Shown one piece after another: positions 24,783 to 34,670 of a stretch of DNA of 64,000 bases (position 1 is the stretch's first letter; each line of letters opens with the position of its first letter). The position numbers were made by a program, and so were the translations under genes. This DNA comes from SVKR01 sp963649145. GTDB lineage: Bacteria > Bacillota > Clostridia > Oscillospirales > Oscillospiraceae. The stretch spans positions 13,158 through 77,157 of the forward strand of contig CAVJGI010000001.1 of the NCBI GenBank assembly GCA_963649145.1. The letters run 5' to 3'. The notes beneath the pieces were generated by a model, which ran no database searches, was not told where the DNA came from, and saw only the letters and a program-made list of their open reading frames with translations.

Positions 24783-27038
24783 ATGGCAGAGCAGTTTGCA
24801 AAGGTCGCGGTCTCCGACGTCACCTATTGGGTCGATCGGCCCTATGATTACCGTGTGCCGCCCGCGCTCATCGGCGCGGTCGTGCCGGGGATGCGCGTGG
24901 TCGTGCCGTTTTCGCGCGGCAACCGCCGCGCCGAGGGCGTTGTCCTGAGCCTTTCCGACCGCTGCGATTATGGCGCGAAGGTGAAGGAAATCGCCTCCGT
25001 CGAGGACGAGACCCCGCTTTTGACCGCGGACCAGCTCGATCTCGCGCTCTGGATGCGCGAGCGCTTTTTCTGCACGGTCTACGAGGCGCTGCGTGCCATG
25101 CTCCCCGCGGGACTCTGGTTCCGCAGCGACGGCAGCCGCCGCGTCGGTGACAAGCTGACCGACTGCATCCGCCTCGCGCTGACGGCGGAGGAGGCGGCGG
25201 AGCTCGCCGAACAGAAGGCGGGGCGCGCCAAAATGCAGTCCGCCGTGCTGCGATTGCTCTCCGCCGTCGGCGAGGGACCGATCGCGGAGGTCTGCGCCCT
25301 CACGGGCGCGAGCCGCCAGACGATCAAGACCCTCTGCGACGCCGGCGTGATCGAGCGCTTCACGCGCGAGGCGTTCCGCCGCCCGCAGTACCGCAGCGGT
25401 GAGGAGCGCAGCGCGCTGCCGGAGCTGAGCGAGGAGCAGCGGCGCGTGTTCGAGGGCTTGAACGCCCTCCGCGGGAGCGGCAGAGCGCAGGGCGCCTTGC
25501 TTCAGGGTGTCACCGGCAGCGGAAAGACCGCGGTCTATATCCGCCTCATCGCCGCCGAGCTCGAAGCGGGCGGCTCCGCGATACTGCTCGTTCCGGAGAT
25601 CGCGCTCACGCCCCAGATGCTCGAAACCTTTTCCTCCTATTTCGGGGAGACCATCGCCGTGCTCCACAGCTCGCTTTCCACGGGGGAGCGCTATGACGAA
25701 TGGAAGCGGATCAAAAACGGCTCTGCGCGCCTCGTGATCGGCACGCGCAGCGCGATTTTTGCCCCGCTGGACCGCCCCGGCCTCATCATCATCGACGAGG
25801 AACAGGAGGACACCTATAAATCCGGCAGCGCGCCGCGCTACCACGCGCGGGACGTCGCCGTCTGGCGCTGCGCCCGCGCCGGTTCGCTGCTGCTGCTCGG
25901 CAGCGCGACGCCGGACGTCTGCACCCGCTATCTCGCGGAGACCGGGCGCTACGCGCTCTTTGAGCTCAAAAACCGCTATAACTGCCTCGCGCTCCCGACG
26001 GTGGACATCGTCGATATGAAGCGCGAGCTCCGCGCCGGGAACGGCAGCTCCGTCAGCTCCTTCCTGCGCGATGAGCTGCAAAAAAACCTCGACAGCGGCG
26101 AGCAGACCATTCTGTTCTTAAATCGCCGCGGCACGGCGAAGCTCATCACCTGCGTCGACTGCGGCTATAACTTCAAGTGTCCGAGCTGCTCCGTGAACCT
26201 CACCTACCATGCGCCGCGCCGCCGCCTCGTCTGCCATGTCTGCGGCTACTCCCGCCCGGTCGCGCCCTGCTGCCCGGACTGCGGCGGGGAGCTGAAATTC
26301 ACCGGCGACGGGACCGAGAAGGTCGAGCAGCAGCTGCGCGAGCTGTTTCCGGAGACGGAGATACTGCGCGTGGACACGGACACCGTCGCCGCCGCGGGCG
26401 GGCATGACGCGCTTTTCACCCGCTTCCGCAAGGAAAAGATCCCCATCATGATCGGCACCCAGATGGTCACGAAGGGGCTCAACTTTGAAAACGTCACCCT
26501 CGTGGGCGTCCTGCTCGCGGACCAGAGCCTTTACGCCGGTGATTTCCGCGCCGGGGAGCGGACCTTTTCCCTCATCACGCAGGTGATCGGGCGTTCCGGC
26601 CGCGCCGTGCGCCCCGGACGCGCCGTGATCCAGACCTTTACGCCGGAAAATCAGGTCATCCGCTTCGCCTCCGCGCAGGATTACGATGGCTTTTACCGCA
26701 GCGAGATCGAGCTGCGCCGCGTGCTCCACTGCCCGCCCTTTACCCAGCTCATCGCCCTGACCGTGACGGGCGTGGACGAGGCGCAGGTGCTGCGCTGCTG
26801 CACGGCGCTGCGCCGTCTGCTGGAGCACGCGCTCGCCGGAAAGCCGGGGACGGACCTGCTCGGTCCCGCGCCTTACCCGATCGTCAAGGTCGTGAACCGC
26901 TACCGCTACAAGCTGACCCTCCGCTGCCGTCCGGACCGGGAGATCCGCGCTGCCGTTTCGCGCGCGCTCATCTGCTGCAACACGGACCGGGAGTTCCGCG
27001 GCGTCGCGGTTTACGCCGATCAGGACCCGCTGGAATGA
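24783..27038 (+). CDS. priA: Primosomal protein N' (replication restart helicase PriA)
   Basis: PriA reloads the replication machinery at stalled forks. The 751-residue protein has the N-terminal 3'-DNA-binding domain (about 1-110), Walker A GVTGSGKT (242-249), a helicase motif II of DEEQ (338-341) followed by EDTYK, and a zinc region with several CxxC pairs (CVDCGYNFKCPSC through CCPDCGGE). Most PriA proteins have DEEH in motif II; here Gln341 (codon 25803-25805) replaces the histidine. AAGGAGG lies 15 bases before the ATG. Confidence 0.96.
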   Translation: MAEQFAKVAVSDVTYWVDRPYDYRVPPALIGAVVPGMRVVVPFSRGNRRAEGVVLSLSDRCDYGAKVKEIASVEDETPLLTADQLDLALWMRERFFCTVYEALRAMLPAGLWFRSDGSRRVGDKLTDCIRLALTAEEAAELAEQKAGRAKMQSAVLRLLSAVGEGPIAEVCALTGASRQTIKTLCDAGVIERFTREAFRRPQYRSGEERSALPELSEEQRRVFEGLNALRGSGRAQGALLQGVTGSGKTAVYIRLIAAELEAGGSAILLVPEIALTPQMLETFSSYFGETIAVLHSSLSTGERYDEWKRIKNGSARLVIGTRSAIFAPLDRPGLIIIDEEQEDTYKSGSAPRYHARDVAVWRCARAGSLLLLGSATPDVCTRYLAETGRYALFELKNRYNCLALPTVDIVDMKRELRAGNGSSVSSFLRDELQKNLDSGEQTILFLNRRGTAKLITCVDCGYNFKCPSCSVNLTYHAPRRRLVCHVCGYSRPVAPCCPDCGGELKFTGDGTEKVEQQLRELFPETEILRVDTDTVAAAGGHDALFTRFRKEKIPIMIGTQMVTKGLNFENVTLVGVLLADQSLYAGDFRAGERTFSLITQVIGRSGRAVRPGRAVIQTFTPENQVIRFASAQDYDGFYRSEIELRRVLHCPPFTQLIALTVTGVDEAQVLRCCTALRRLLEHALAGKPGTDLLGPAPYPIVKVVNRYRYKLTLRCRPDREIRAAVSRALICCNTDREFRGVAVYADQDPLE

Positions 27039-27069
27039 GAACGAAAAGAGAAAAAGGAGTGTTTCATTT

Positions 27070-27588
27070 ATGGCACTGAGAAATATTGTGGAAAAAGGGG
27101 ACGCCGTGCTGACCAAGCACTGCCGCCCCGTGACCGACTTCAACGAAAAGCTGCACACCCTGCTCGACGATATGGCGGAGACGCTCGCCAAAGCCAACGG
27201 CGTCGGGCTCGCCGCGCCGCAGGTCGGAATCCTGCGCCGCGCCGTGCTCGTGCTGGAGACCAACGTTCCCGAAGGGGAGGACGAGTACGTCATCGAGCTC
27301 ATCAACCCGGAGATCATCGAGCGCAGCGGCGAGCAGTCCGGTCCCGAAGGCTGCCTCAGCCTGCCGAACGTCTTCGGCTGGGTGACGCGCCCGGACCATA
27401 TCCGCGTCCGCGCGCAGGACCGGGACGGCAACTGGTTCGAGGTCGAGGGCGACGGTCTGACTGCCCGCGCCTTCTGCCATGAGCTGGACCATTTAGACGG
27501 CATTTTGTTCGACGAGCTCGCCGACCACATCATGAGCGACGAGGAGCTCGACGAGTATTACGGCCACGCCGGGGACGGAGAAGATTAA
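27070..27588 (+). CDS. def: Peptide deformylase
   Basis: Def removes the formyl group from new proteins. In 172 residues it has motif 1 GVGLAAPQ (44-51), motif 2 EGCLSLPN (metal ligand Cys95) and motif 3 HELDH (137-141). An acidic C-terminal tail follows. Directly upstream of fmt, whose product adds the formyl group, a classic pair. Confidence 0.97.
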   Translation: MALRNIVEKGDAVLTKHCRPVTDFNEKLHTLLDDMAETLAKANGVGLAAPQVGILRRAVLVLETNVPEGEDEYVIELINPEIIERSGEQSGPEGCLSLPNVFGWVTRPDHIRVRAQDRDGNWFEVEGDGLTARAFCHELDHLDGILFDELADHIMSDEELDEYYGHAGDGED

Positions 27589-27595
27589 GAACGCT

Positions 27596-28519
27596 ATGCG
27601 AATCGTGTTTATGGGCACGCCCGACTTTGCCGCGGCGTCGCTGGAAAAGCTGATCGAAAAGCAATATGAGGTCGTCGGCGTGTTCACCCAGCCGGACCGC
27701 CCGGCGGGGCGTGGCATGGAGCTGCGTCCGTCGCCGGTCAAGGCGCTCGCGCTCGCCTATGGTCTGCCGGTTTTTCAGCCGGAAAAGCTCCGCGGCAACG
27801 CCGAAGCGCTGGGGACGCTGCGCACCCTCGCGCCGGACATCGTTGTCGTGGTGGCTTACGGTAAGATTTTGCCGGACGAATATCTCGCCCTCCCGCCGCT
27901 CGGCTGCATCAATGTCCACGGCTCGCTCCTCCCGCGCTACCGCGGCAGCGCGCCCATCCAGTGGGCGGTGCTGAACGGCGACAAGGTGACGGGCGTCACG
28001 ACGATGTATCTCGCCCATGATATGGACGCCGGTGACATCATCTACCGCGCGGAGACGGAGATCGGCGAGTTCGAGACGAGCGGGGAGCTCTTTGACCGCC
28101 TCATGCACCTCGGCGCGGACCTGCTGGACCGCACCCTGCGCGATATCGGGGCGGGCACCGCCCCGCGCATTCCGCAGGACCACGCCGCCGCGACCTATAC
28201 GAAACAGCTGGATAAATCCATGTGCCCCATCGACTGGACGCGCGCGCCGCGCGAGATCGTGAAGCACATCTGCGGCCTGCAGCCGTGGCCCGTCGCCACG
28301 ATGGAGCTGGAGGGCGGCGTTTTCCGCGTTTTCGCCGCGGAATATACCGAAAACCGCACCGCCGCCGCGCCGGGGACCGTTCTCGCCGCGGACAAGCGCG
28401 GGATCGAGCTCGCCTGCGGCGGGGGAGAGACCCTGCGCGTGACGGAGCTTCAGGCACCCGGCAAAAAGCGGATGCGCGCGGCGGACTATCTGCTGGGGCA
28501 TCCGATCCGGGTGGGCTGA
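27596..28519 (+). CDS. fmt: Methionyl-tRNA formyltransferase
   Basis: Fmt formylates initiator Met-tRNA. The 307-residue protein starts RIVFMGTPDFAAASL and has NVHGSLLPRYRGSAPIQWA, the catalytic region, then TTMYLAHDMDAGDI and a C-terminal tRNA-binding domain. It starts seven bases after def and ends two bases before rsmB, so the string is co-transcribed. Confidence 0.97.
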   Translation: MRIVFMGTPDFAAASLEKLIEKQYEVVGVFTQPDRPAGRGMELRPSPVKALALAYGLPVFQPEKLRGNAEALGTLRTLAPDIVVVVAYGKILPDEYLALPPLGCINVHGSLLPRYRGSAPIQWAVLNGDKVTGVTTMYLAHDMDAGDIIYRAETEIGEFETSGELFDRLMHLGADLLDRTLRDIGAGTAPRIPQDHAAATYTKQLDKSMCPIDWTRAPREIVKHICGLQPWPVATMELEGGVFRVFAAEYTENRTAAAPGTVLAADKRGIELACGGGETLRVTELQAPGKKRMRAADYLLGHPIRVG

Positions 28520-28521
28520 CA

Positions 28522-29838
28522 ATGGGCGACGCAAGACGCGCCGCACTGACGGCGCTGGAGCGCTGCCGACGCGGCGGTGCATGGTCGGACGCGGTGCTCT
28601 CCTCGGTCCTGACCGGCGAGGGGCTCGACGCGCGCGACCGCGGGCTCACCGCCGCGCTTTGCTACGGCGTGATGCAGAATCGGACCTATCTCGACTGGCG
28701 CATCGCCGCCGTGAGCAGCCTGCCGCTCCGGAAGATCGAACCGAAGGTGCTGGACGTGCTCCGCATTTCGGCTTATCAGCTTATTTTTATGGACCGCATC
28801 CCCGCTTCCGCGGCGGTGAACGAGGGCGTGAAGCTGACGCGCGCGATGGGCTTTGCCCGCGCCGCGGGCTTCGTCAACGCCGTGCTGCGCCGCCTCGCCT
28901 CCGCGCAGGAGCCGCTGCTCCCGGCGGACACGGCGGAGCGGTTATCCATCCAATACAGCCACCCGCGCCCGCTCGTGGACGCGCTGCTGCTCCGCCTCGG
29001 CGAGACGGAGACGGAGGCGCTGCTCCGCTGCGATAATGCGCCCACGCCCGCGGCGCTTCAGGTGAACACCCTGCGGACGGACTGTCAGTCGCTGCGTGCC
29101 CGGCTCGCCGCGGAGGGGCTCGAAACGGAGCCACACCCGTTTTTGACGGACTGCCTCATGGCGGACACGGTCGGCGACCTCGCCGCGCTCCCGGCGTTCC
29201 GGGAGGGACTTTTTTACGTGCAGGACGCCGCGGCGCGCCTCGCCGTAATAGCGGCGGAGCCGCAGCGGGGACAGAAGATTCTGGACGCCTGCGCCGCCCC
29301 CGGCGGCAAGAGCTTCGCCGCCGCCATCGCAGCGGGGGAGGCGGACATCACCGCCGGCGACCTGCATGAGAACAAGCTGAAGCGCATCCGCGAGAGCGCA
29401 GCGCGCCTCGGCGTTGACGATATGATCCAAACCCTCGCCTGTGACGCGCGGGTAAGCCGCCCGGACTGGAACGGCGCGTTCGATCTCGTGATCGCGGATG
29501 TTCCGTGCAGCGGGCTTGGTGTGATCCGAAAAAAGCCGGATATCCGCTGGAAGGACCCGGCGGACTTCGCCGCGCTGCCGGAAATTCAGGCGGCAATCCT
29601 GAAGAACACCGCGCGCTATGTCCGCGTAGGAGGGACGCTGCTCTATTCCACCTGCACCGTCCGGCGGGAGGAGAACGAGGACACGGTCCGCGCATTTTTA
29701 GCGGAGACGCCGGACTATATCGCGGAGCCCTTTACGCTCCCCGGCGGGCTGGACGCCCCGGAGGGGCTGCTCCAGCTCTGGCCCCAGCGCCACGGCACGG
29801 ACGGATTTTTTATGGCAAAGCTCAGGAGAATGGCATGA
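28522..29838 (+). CDS. rsmB: 16S rRNA (cytosine(967)-C(5))-methyltransferase RsmB
   Basis: RsmB methylates C967 of 16S rRNA. In 438 residues there is an N-terminal NusB-like RNA-binding domain (about 1-135), then the SAM-dependent methyltransferase with DACAAPGGKS, DVPCSGLGVIRKKPDIRW and YSTCTV. The last two hold the catalytic cysteines. The ATG at 28522 fits the NusB-like start; the open frame running upstream lies inside fmt. Its stop overlaps the rlmN start (ATGA). Confidence 0.95.
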   Translation: MGDARRAALTALERCRRGGAWSDAVLSSVLTGEGLDARDRGLTAALCYGVMQNRTYLDWRIAAVSSLPLRKIEPKVLDVLRISAYQLIFMDRIPASAAVNEGVKLTRAMGFARAAGFVNAVLRRLASAQEPLLPADTAERLSIQYSHPRPLVDALLLRLGETETEALLRCDNAPTPAALQVNTLRTDCQSLRARLAAEGLETEPHPFLTDCLMADTVGDLAALPAFREGLFYVQDAAARLAVIAAEPQRGQKILDACAAPGGKSFAAAIAAGEADITAGDLHENKLKRIRESAARLGVDDMIQTLACDARVSRPDWNGAFDLVIADVPCSGLGVIRKKPDIRWKDPADFAALPEIQAAILKNTARYVRVGGTLLYSTCTVRREENEDTVRAFLAETPDYIAEPFTLPGGLDAPEGLLQLWPQRHGTDGFFMAKLRRMA

Positions 29839-30875
29839 CAGACATCAAAGCGATGCTCCCCGCGGAGCTTGAACAGTATATTGTCTCCCTCGGAGAGCCG
29901 AAATTCCGCGCAAAGCAGGTCTATTCGTGGCTTATGAAGGGCGTCGGCAGCTTCGACGAGATGCGCAACATCCCGCAGTCGCTGCGCGATAAGCTCGCCG
30001 CGGACGCCCGGCTTTTCCGCTTAAAGCGTCTGCGCAAGCAGGTCAGCGCGGCGGACGGCACCGTGAAATATCTCTGGGAGCTCGCCGACGGCAACGCCGT
30101 CGAGACGGTCGTCATGCGCTACGCACACGGGGCGACGGTCTGCATCTCGTCCCAAGTCGGCTGCCGCATGGGATGCGCCTTCTGTGCGTCCACCATCGGC
30201 GGACTTGTGCGGAACCTGACCGCCTCCGAAATGCTCGACGAGGTGCTCTGCTCGGAGCTGGACCTCGGCGAAAAGATCAGCAACATCGTGCTGATGGGCA
30301 TCGGCGAGCCGCTCGATAATTATGACAATGTTCTGCGCTTTCTGCGCCTTGTGAACTGCCCGGAGGGGCTGAATATCGGCATGCGCCATATTTCGCTCTC
30401 CACCTGCGGGCTGACCGCGGGGATCGCGAAGCTCGCGGAGGAGGACCTTCAGCTGACGCTCGCGATCTCGCTCCACGCACCGGACGACGAAACGCGCACG
30501 CGCCTGATGCCCGTCAACCGCGGCACCGGCGTGGACACGCTGATCGGCGCCTGCGAGCGCTATTTCGCCGCAACGGGGCGGCGCATCACCTTTGAATACG
30601 CGATGATCAACGGCGTGAACGATTCGCCGGAGCAGGCGGAGGCGCTCGCGAAGCTTGCCCGCCGCGTCCGGGCGCATATTAACCTCATCCCGCTCAACCA
30701 CGTCGAGGAGCGCGAGTTCGCGCCCTCCGCGCCGGAGCGGATGCGGGCATTTACGAAGATACTGGACACCCGCGGGGCGAATTACACCGTCCGCCGCTCG
30801 CTCGGCGGCGATGTGGACGCCTCCTGCGGACAGCTCCGGCGCAAGCGGGAGCTTGAAAGGGGGACGACGACATGA
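29835..30875 (+). CDS. rlmN: Dual-specificity 23S rRNA/tRNA adenine C2-methyltransferase RlmN
   Basis: RlmN is a radical-SAM enzyme that methylates A2503 of 23S rRNA and A37 of some tRNAs. The 346 residues show the cluster motif C110-x3-C114-x2-C117 (CRMGCAFC), GIGEPLDNYDN, STCGLTAGI and the late DASCGQLRR with the mechanistic cysteine. The coupled overlaps with rsmB and prpC (ATGA on both sides) place it in the def-to-rsgA operon. Confidence 0.96.
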   Translation: MTDIKAMLPAELEQYIVSLGEPKFRAKQVYSWLMKGVGSFDEMRNIPQSLRDKLAADARLFRLKRLRKQVSAADGTVKYLWELADGNAVETVVMRYAHGATVCISSQVGCRMGCAFCASTIGGLVRNLTASEMLDEVLCSELDLGEKISNIVLMGIGEPLDNYDNVLRFLRLVNCPEGLNIGMRHISLSTCGLTAGIAKLAEEDLQLTLAISLHAPDDETRTRLMPVNRGTGVDTLIGACERYFAATGRRITFEYAMINGVNDSPEQAEALAKLARRVRAHINLIPLNHVEEREFAPSAPERMRAFTKILDTRGANYTVRRSLGGDVDASCGQLRRKRELERGTTT

Positions 30876-31633
30876 TCGAAGTCTTTGGCATCACCCACCG
30901 CGGCGGGGTGCGCAAGGAAAATCAGGACGAGGTCCGCTTTGATGCCCCGGCGGGGCGCGAGCTGCTGACCGCCGTGCTCTGCGACGGCATGGGCGGCGCG
31001 CGCGCCGGCGGGCTCGCGAGCTCGATCGCGGCGGACGCTTTTATGTCCCACGCCGCAAATTCGCTCGACGAGACGTCTACGCCGGCGGACATCCGCGCCA
31101 TTTTGACCGAGGCGGTCGATTACGCGAACCGCCGGGTGTATGAAAAGGCGTTTGAAGACCTCAGCTGCATGGGCATGGGAAGCACGCTCGTGGCGCTGCT
31201 CGTCAGCGGAAAGCGCGCCTTTGCCGCAAACGTGGGCGACAGCCGGGCATATACGCTCTCCCGCGGGCGGCTCAAGCAGGTCACGCGCGACCATTCGCTC
31301 GTGGAGGACATGATCGCCCGCGGCAAGCTGACGCGCGAGCAGGCGCGGACCCATCCCCAGCGCAACATCATCACCCGCGCCGTCGGCGTGGAGGCGACGG
31401 TGACGGCGGACATCTTTGAGCTGAAGCTCCAGCCGGACACGCGCCTTCTGCTCTGCTCGGATGGGCTGAGCGGTGTCGTGCCGGAGAGCGAGCTGCTCGC
31501 GCTCATGCAGGGCAATCCCACGCCGCAGAAGGCATGCGAGGCGCTGCTCGCCGCGGCGCTGGAGCGCGGCGCGCCGGACAACGTGAGCGTTCTGGTCGCG
31601 CAGCACGGAACACCCCGGTCTTTGGAGGAATGA
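30872..31633 (+). CDS. prpC: Stp1/PrpC-type serine/threonine protein phosphatase
   Basis: PrpC is a PP2C metallophosphatase that reverses phosphorylation by PrkC. The 253 residues have the metal-binding motifs RKENQDEVRFD, CDGMGGARAGGLAS, NVGDSRAYTL and CSDGLSGV, with the usual PP2C spacing. It is encoded immediately before prkC, the conserved kinase/phosphatase pair. Confidence 0.96.
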   Translation: MIEVFGITHRGGVRKENQDEVRFDAPAGRELLTAVLCDGMGGARAGGLASSIAADAFMSHAANSLDETSTPADIRAILTEAVDYANRRVYEKAFEDLSCMGMGSTLVALLVSGKRAFAANVGDSRAYTLSRGRLKQVTRDHSLVEDMIARGKLTREQARTHPQRNIITRAVGVEATVTADIFELKLQPDTRLLLCSDGLSGVVPESELLALMQGNPTPQKACEALLAAALERGAPDNVSVLVAQHGTPRSLEE

Positions 31634-31638
31634 GTTTT

Positions 31639-33450
31639 ATGGATAATTCCAATATGGACAGATACCTCGGCCAGATGCTCGACGGCCGCTATGAGATCCT
31701 TGAGGTCATCGGTCGCGGCGGTATGGCGGTCGTGTATAAAGCCAAGTGCCACCTTTTAAACCGCTTCGTCGCGGTCAAGATCCTGCGCGACGATATGGCG
31801 GCGGACGCGGAGTTCCGCGCAAACTTCAAAAAAGAGGCGCAGGCTGTCGCCATGCTGAGCCACCCGAACATTGTCTCCGTCTACGACGTCAGCCGCACGC
31901 CGGAGGTCGACTATATCGTGATGGAGCTCATCGAGGGCATCACGCTCAAGCAGTATATGAAGAGCAAGAGCGTGCTGAGCTGCCGCGAGAGCGTCCATTT
32001 CACGACCCAGATCGCGAAGGCGCTCGCCCACGCCCACGGCAAGGGCATTATCCACCGCGACATCAAGCCCCAGAACGTGATGATTACGATGGACGGCACC
32101 GTCAAGGTCGCCGACTTCGGCATTGCCTATCTGGAGAGCGCGCTGGAGGAGAGCCGCGACACCGCGGTCGGCTCCGTCCACTATATCTCCCCGGAGCAGG
32201 CGCGCGGTCTGCCCGCGGATGCGCGGAGCGACCTCTATTCTCTCGGCATTGTCTTCTACGAAATGCTGACGGGCTCGCTGCCATACACGGGCGCGAGCGC
32301 GGAGGAGATCGCATTGCAGCACCTCGCCGGGAACCCCACGCCGCCGCGGGAGCTGAACCCCGAAATTCCGCCGGAGCTGGAGGCGATCGTGCTGAAGACC
32401 ATGGCGGCGGACCCGGAGCAGCGCTACCAGACGGCGGACGCCCTGCTCGCCGACTTGGAGGAGTTCCGCTTCGGCAACACGGCGCAGCTGCCCTATGTCG
32501 GCGAGAGCGCCGGGACCGCACCGGCAGAGCCGCTGCCGAAAAACGTAGAGCCGCTCAGCCGCGCCGGGGAGCTCACGAAGGAGAGCTTCATCCGCCGCCA
32601 CCGCCGCGCTGCGAAGGTGAGCCTGCTCTCCGGGATACTGCTCGCGCTCGGCTTTGCCGTCGCCGTGTTCGTCTTTCTCTGGAACTACTGGCTGCGCGAC
32701 CTGTTCTCCGACCCGGTCAAGATCAGCATCCCCAGCTTCGTCGGCAGCGAGCTGGAGGACGTGCAGAACAACAAGGAGTTCCAGAAGCTCTATAACTTCA
32801 CCGTCATCTACGTCGTCGACCCGGATGTTGAGGCGGGCGTCATCGTCCGTCAGGACCCGCAGAGCGGCAAGAGCCGCACGCTCGACGGCGACGGCATCGA
32901 TGTCAGCCTGACGGTCAGCACCGGTATGCAGATGATCGAGGTGCCGGACGTCGTGAACACCGAGTACCGCGACGCGACGCAGGTGCTCCAGAAGGCGGGC
33001 TTCGTCGTCGGCGAGCTCGAATATGAGGCGTCGAAGGAGATCACGAAGGAATACGTCATCTCTTCCAACCCCGCCGCGGGCGAAAAGCTGCCCGCAGGCG
33101 CGACCGTTTACCTCACAATCTCGACCGGACCGACCGTCGCGAAGGTCCAGATGCCCCAGCTCGTGGGTCTCAGCCGCTGGACGGCGGTGGAAAAGATCGA
33201 GAACGCGAACCTCGCGCTCGGCTCCGTGACGCTTGTGGAGAGCGAAATGGCGGCGGGCACGGTCATCTGGCAGAGCGTGGACGCTTACACCATGGTCGAC
33301 GAGCACACCCGCGTGTATCTTCAGGTTTCGAGCGGTCCCAAGGAGACCGAGCCGCCCGAAGAAACGCCGGAGCCGGAGGAGACGGACGACCCGGCGGACT
33401 CCACGGAGCCCGTTGCGCCGCAGATGCGCATGACCGGCATCGGAGGCTGA
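31639..33450 (+). CDS. prkC: Serine/threonine protein kinase with PASTA domains (PrkC)
   Basis: PrkC is a membrane kinase that senses peptidoglycan fragments and controls growth and spore germination. In 603 residues the cytoplasmic kinase has GRGGMAVV, Lys47, HRDIKPQN (Asp141) and DFG (159-161). A membrane segment lies at about 326-347, followed by three extracellular PASTA repeats (about 355-425, 430-500, 505-570). A Pro/Glu-rich tail ends the protein. ATG 31639 has GGAGGA at 31624-31629. rsgA follows, as in Bacillus. Confidence 0.96.
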   Translation: MDNSNMDRYLGQMLDGRYEILEVIGRGGMAVVYKAKCHLLNRFVAVKILRDDMAADAEFRANFKKEAQAVAMLSHPNIVSVYDVSRTPEVDYIVMELIEGITLKQYMKSKSVLSCRESVHFTTQIAKALAHAHGKGIIHRDIKPQNVMITMDGTVKVADFGIAYLESALEESRDTAVGSVHYISPEQARGLPADARSDLYSLGIVFYEMLTGSLPYTGASAEEIALQHLAGNPTPPRELNPEIPPELEAIVLKTMAADPEQRYQTADALLADLEEFRFGNTAQLPYVGESAGTAPAEPLPKNVEPLSRAGELTKESFIRRHRRAAKVSLLSGILLALGFAVAVFVFLWNYWLRDLFSDPVKISIPSFVGSELEDVQNNKEFQKLYNFTVIYVVDPDVEAGVIVRQDPQSGKSRTLDGDGIDVSLTVSTGMQMIEVPDVVNTEYRDATQVLQKAGFVVGELEYEASKEITKEYVISSNPAAGEKLPAGATVYLTISTGPTVAKVQMPQLVGLSRWTAVEKIENANLALGSVTLVESEMAAGTVIWQSVDAYTMVDEHTRVYLQVSSGPKETEPPEETPEPEETDDPADSTEPVAPQMRMTGIGG

Positions 33451-33457
33451 CGTTTCT

Positions 33458-34351
33458 ATGCCGGAAGGAAAGATCATGAAAGCCCTCAGCGGCTTTTACT
33501 ACGTCCTCACCGCGGCGGGCGAGACAGTCGCCTGCCGCGGCAGGGGCAAGCTCCGGCGCGACGGGCTGAGCCCCCTCGTGGGCGACCGCGTCCGTTTCGC
33601 CCAGAGCGAGGACGGCAGCGGCGCCGTGGAGGAGATTTTGCCGCGCCGGAACTGCTTCGTGCGCCCCGCCGTTGCGAATGTGGACGCGCTCGTGCTGCTC
33701 GCGGCGAACGTCAACCCGGTGACGGACCCCTTTCTCGTCGACCGCGTCGCCGTCATCGCCGAGCACAGCGAGTGCGGCGTTATCGTCTGCATCAACAAAT
33801 GCGACGCCGACCGCGGCGACGCGCTCTATGACGCCTTCAGCCGGAATACCGGCTACCCCGTGCTGCGCACGAGCGCCGTCACCGGCGAGGGCATCGACGA
33901 GCTGCGGGCGCTCATCCGCGGCAAGACGGTGGCATTCACCGGCAACTCCGGCGTCGGGAAAAGCAGTATTTTAAACTGCATCGCCCCGGAATTTCACCTC
34001 GCCGTCGGCGAGGTCAGCGACCGCCTCGGCCGCGGACGGCACACCACGCGCCACATCGAGCTTTTCGACGTCGGGGACGGCACGCTCATCGCGGACACGC
34101 CGGGCTTTTCGTCCTTTGACCTGACCCAGATGCAGCCCATCTCCAAGGAGGAGCTGCAATGGTGCTTCCCGGAGTTCCGCCCCTATATCGGCAGCTGCCG
34201 CTTCGACGACTGCGCCCACCTGCGCGAGCCGGGCTGCGCCGTGCTCGTCGCGCTCGAAAACGGAGAGATCGCGCCGAGCCGCCACGAGAGCTACAGACGC
34301 CTTTATGAAATTTCCGCCCAGTACCGCGACTGGCAGCAGAAGGAAAAATAA
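33458..34351 (+). CDS. rsgA: Ribosome small subunit-dependent GTPase A
   Basis: RsgA is a circularly permuted GTPase that helps mature the 30S subunit. The 297-residue protein has an OB-fold N-domain, then G4 NKCD before G1 GNSGVGKSS and G3 DTPGFS, and a C-terminal zinc domain (CRFDDCAHLREPGC). ATG 33458 keeps the conserved lead-in MPEGKIMKALSGFYYV. ATG 33476 has a closer ribosome site (AAGG at 33465-33468) but would cut into that region. Confidence 0.95.
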   Translation: MPEGKIMKALSGFYYVLTAAGETVACRGRGKLRRDGLSPLVGDRVRFAQSEDGSGAVEEILPRRNCFVRPAVANVDALVLLAANVNPVTDPFLVDRVAVIAEHSECGVIVCINKCDADRGDALYDAFSRNTGYPVLRTSAVTGEGIDELRALIRGKTVAFTGNSGVGKSSILNCIAPEFHLAVGEVSDRLGRGRHTTRHIELFDVGDGTLIADTPGFSSFDLTQMQPISKEELQWCFPEFRPYIGSCRFDDCAHLREPGCAVLVALENGEIAPSRHESYRRLYEISAQYRDWQQKEK

Positions 34352-34440
34352 ATACCGTTCAGCCATCGCCGCTTTTCCGCATAGAATGCAGGGGGAACTT
34401 TTTCCCCTTGGATCTTGTTCGGAAAGGCGGTGCTTTTTTT

Positions 34441-34599
34441 ATGCGGAGACCGAGACCCTTCGGCAGCTGCATCGGTCTGCTGATGATCGCGGCGGGCGTC
34501 GTCGTGCTGCTCGCCATGGTGCTGCCGTCCGGCTTCTGGTGGTTTTTGATCGGGCTCGCGCTCATCGTCTGCGGCTGCTGCGTCTGCGGACACAGGTGA
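34441..34599 (+). CDS. Small membrane protein, hypothetical
   Basis: A 52-residue frame with a good ribosome site (GGAAAGGCGG, ten bases before the ATG). It encodes a basic start (MRRPRPFG), two hydrophobic segments (about 10-27 and 31-43) and a cysteine-rich end (CGCCVCGHR). No family is recognised. It sits in the gap between rsgA and the SPOCS gene on the same strand. Such tiny Cys-tailed membrane proteins are often missed; coding status is likely but unproven. Confidence 0.6.
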   Translation: MRRPRPFGSCIGLLMIAAGVVVLLAMVLPSGFWWFLIGLALIVCGCCVCGHR

Positions 34600-34670
34600 G
34601 GGCATATCCAACATCTCCGGCGCATAGGCTCTAATACCAAAAATTTTACCGAACAAGGAGAGCAAACGCT

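Noticed and set aside
33458..33478. ATG 33476 as the rsgA start because of its closer ribosome site
   Set aside because: It would remove the conserved lead-in before KALSGFYYV; kept as an alternative only.
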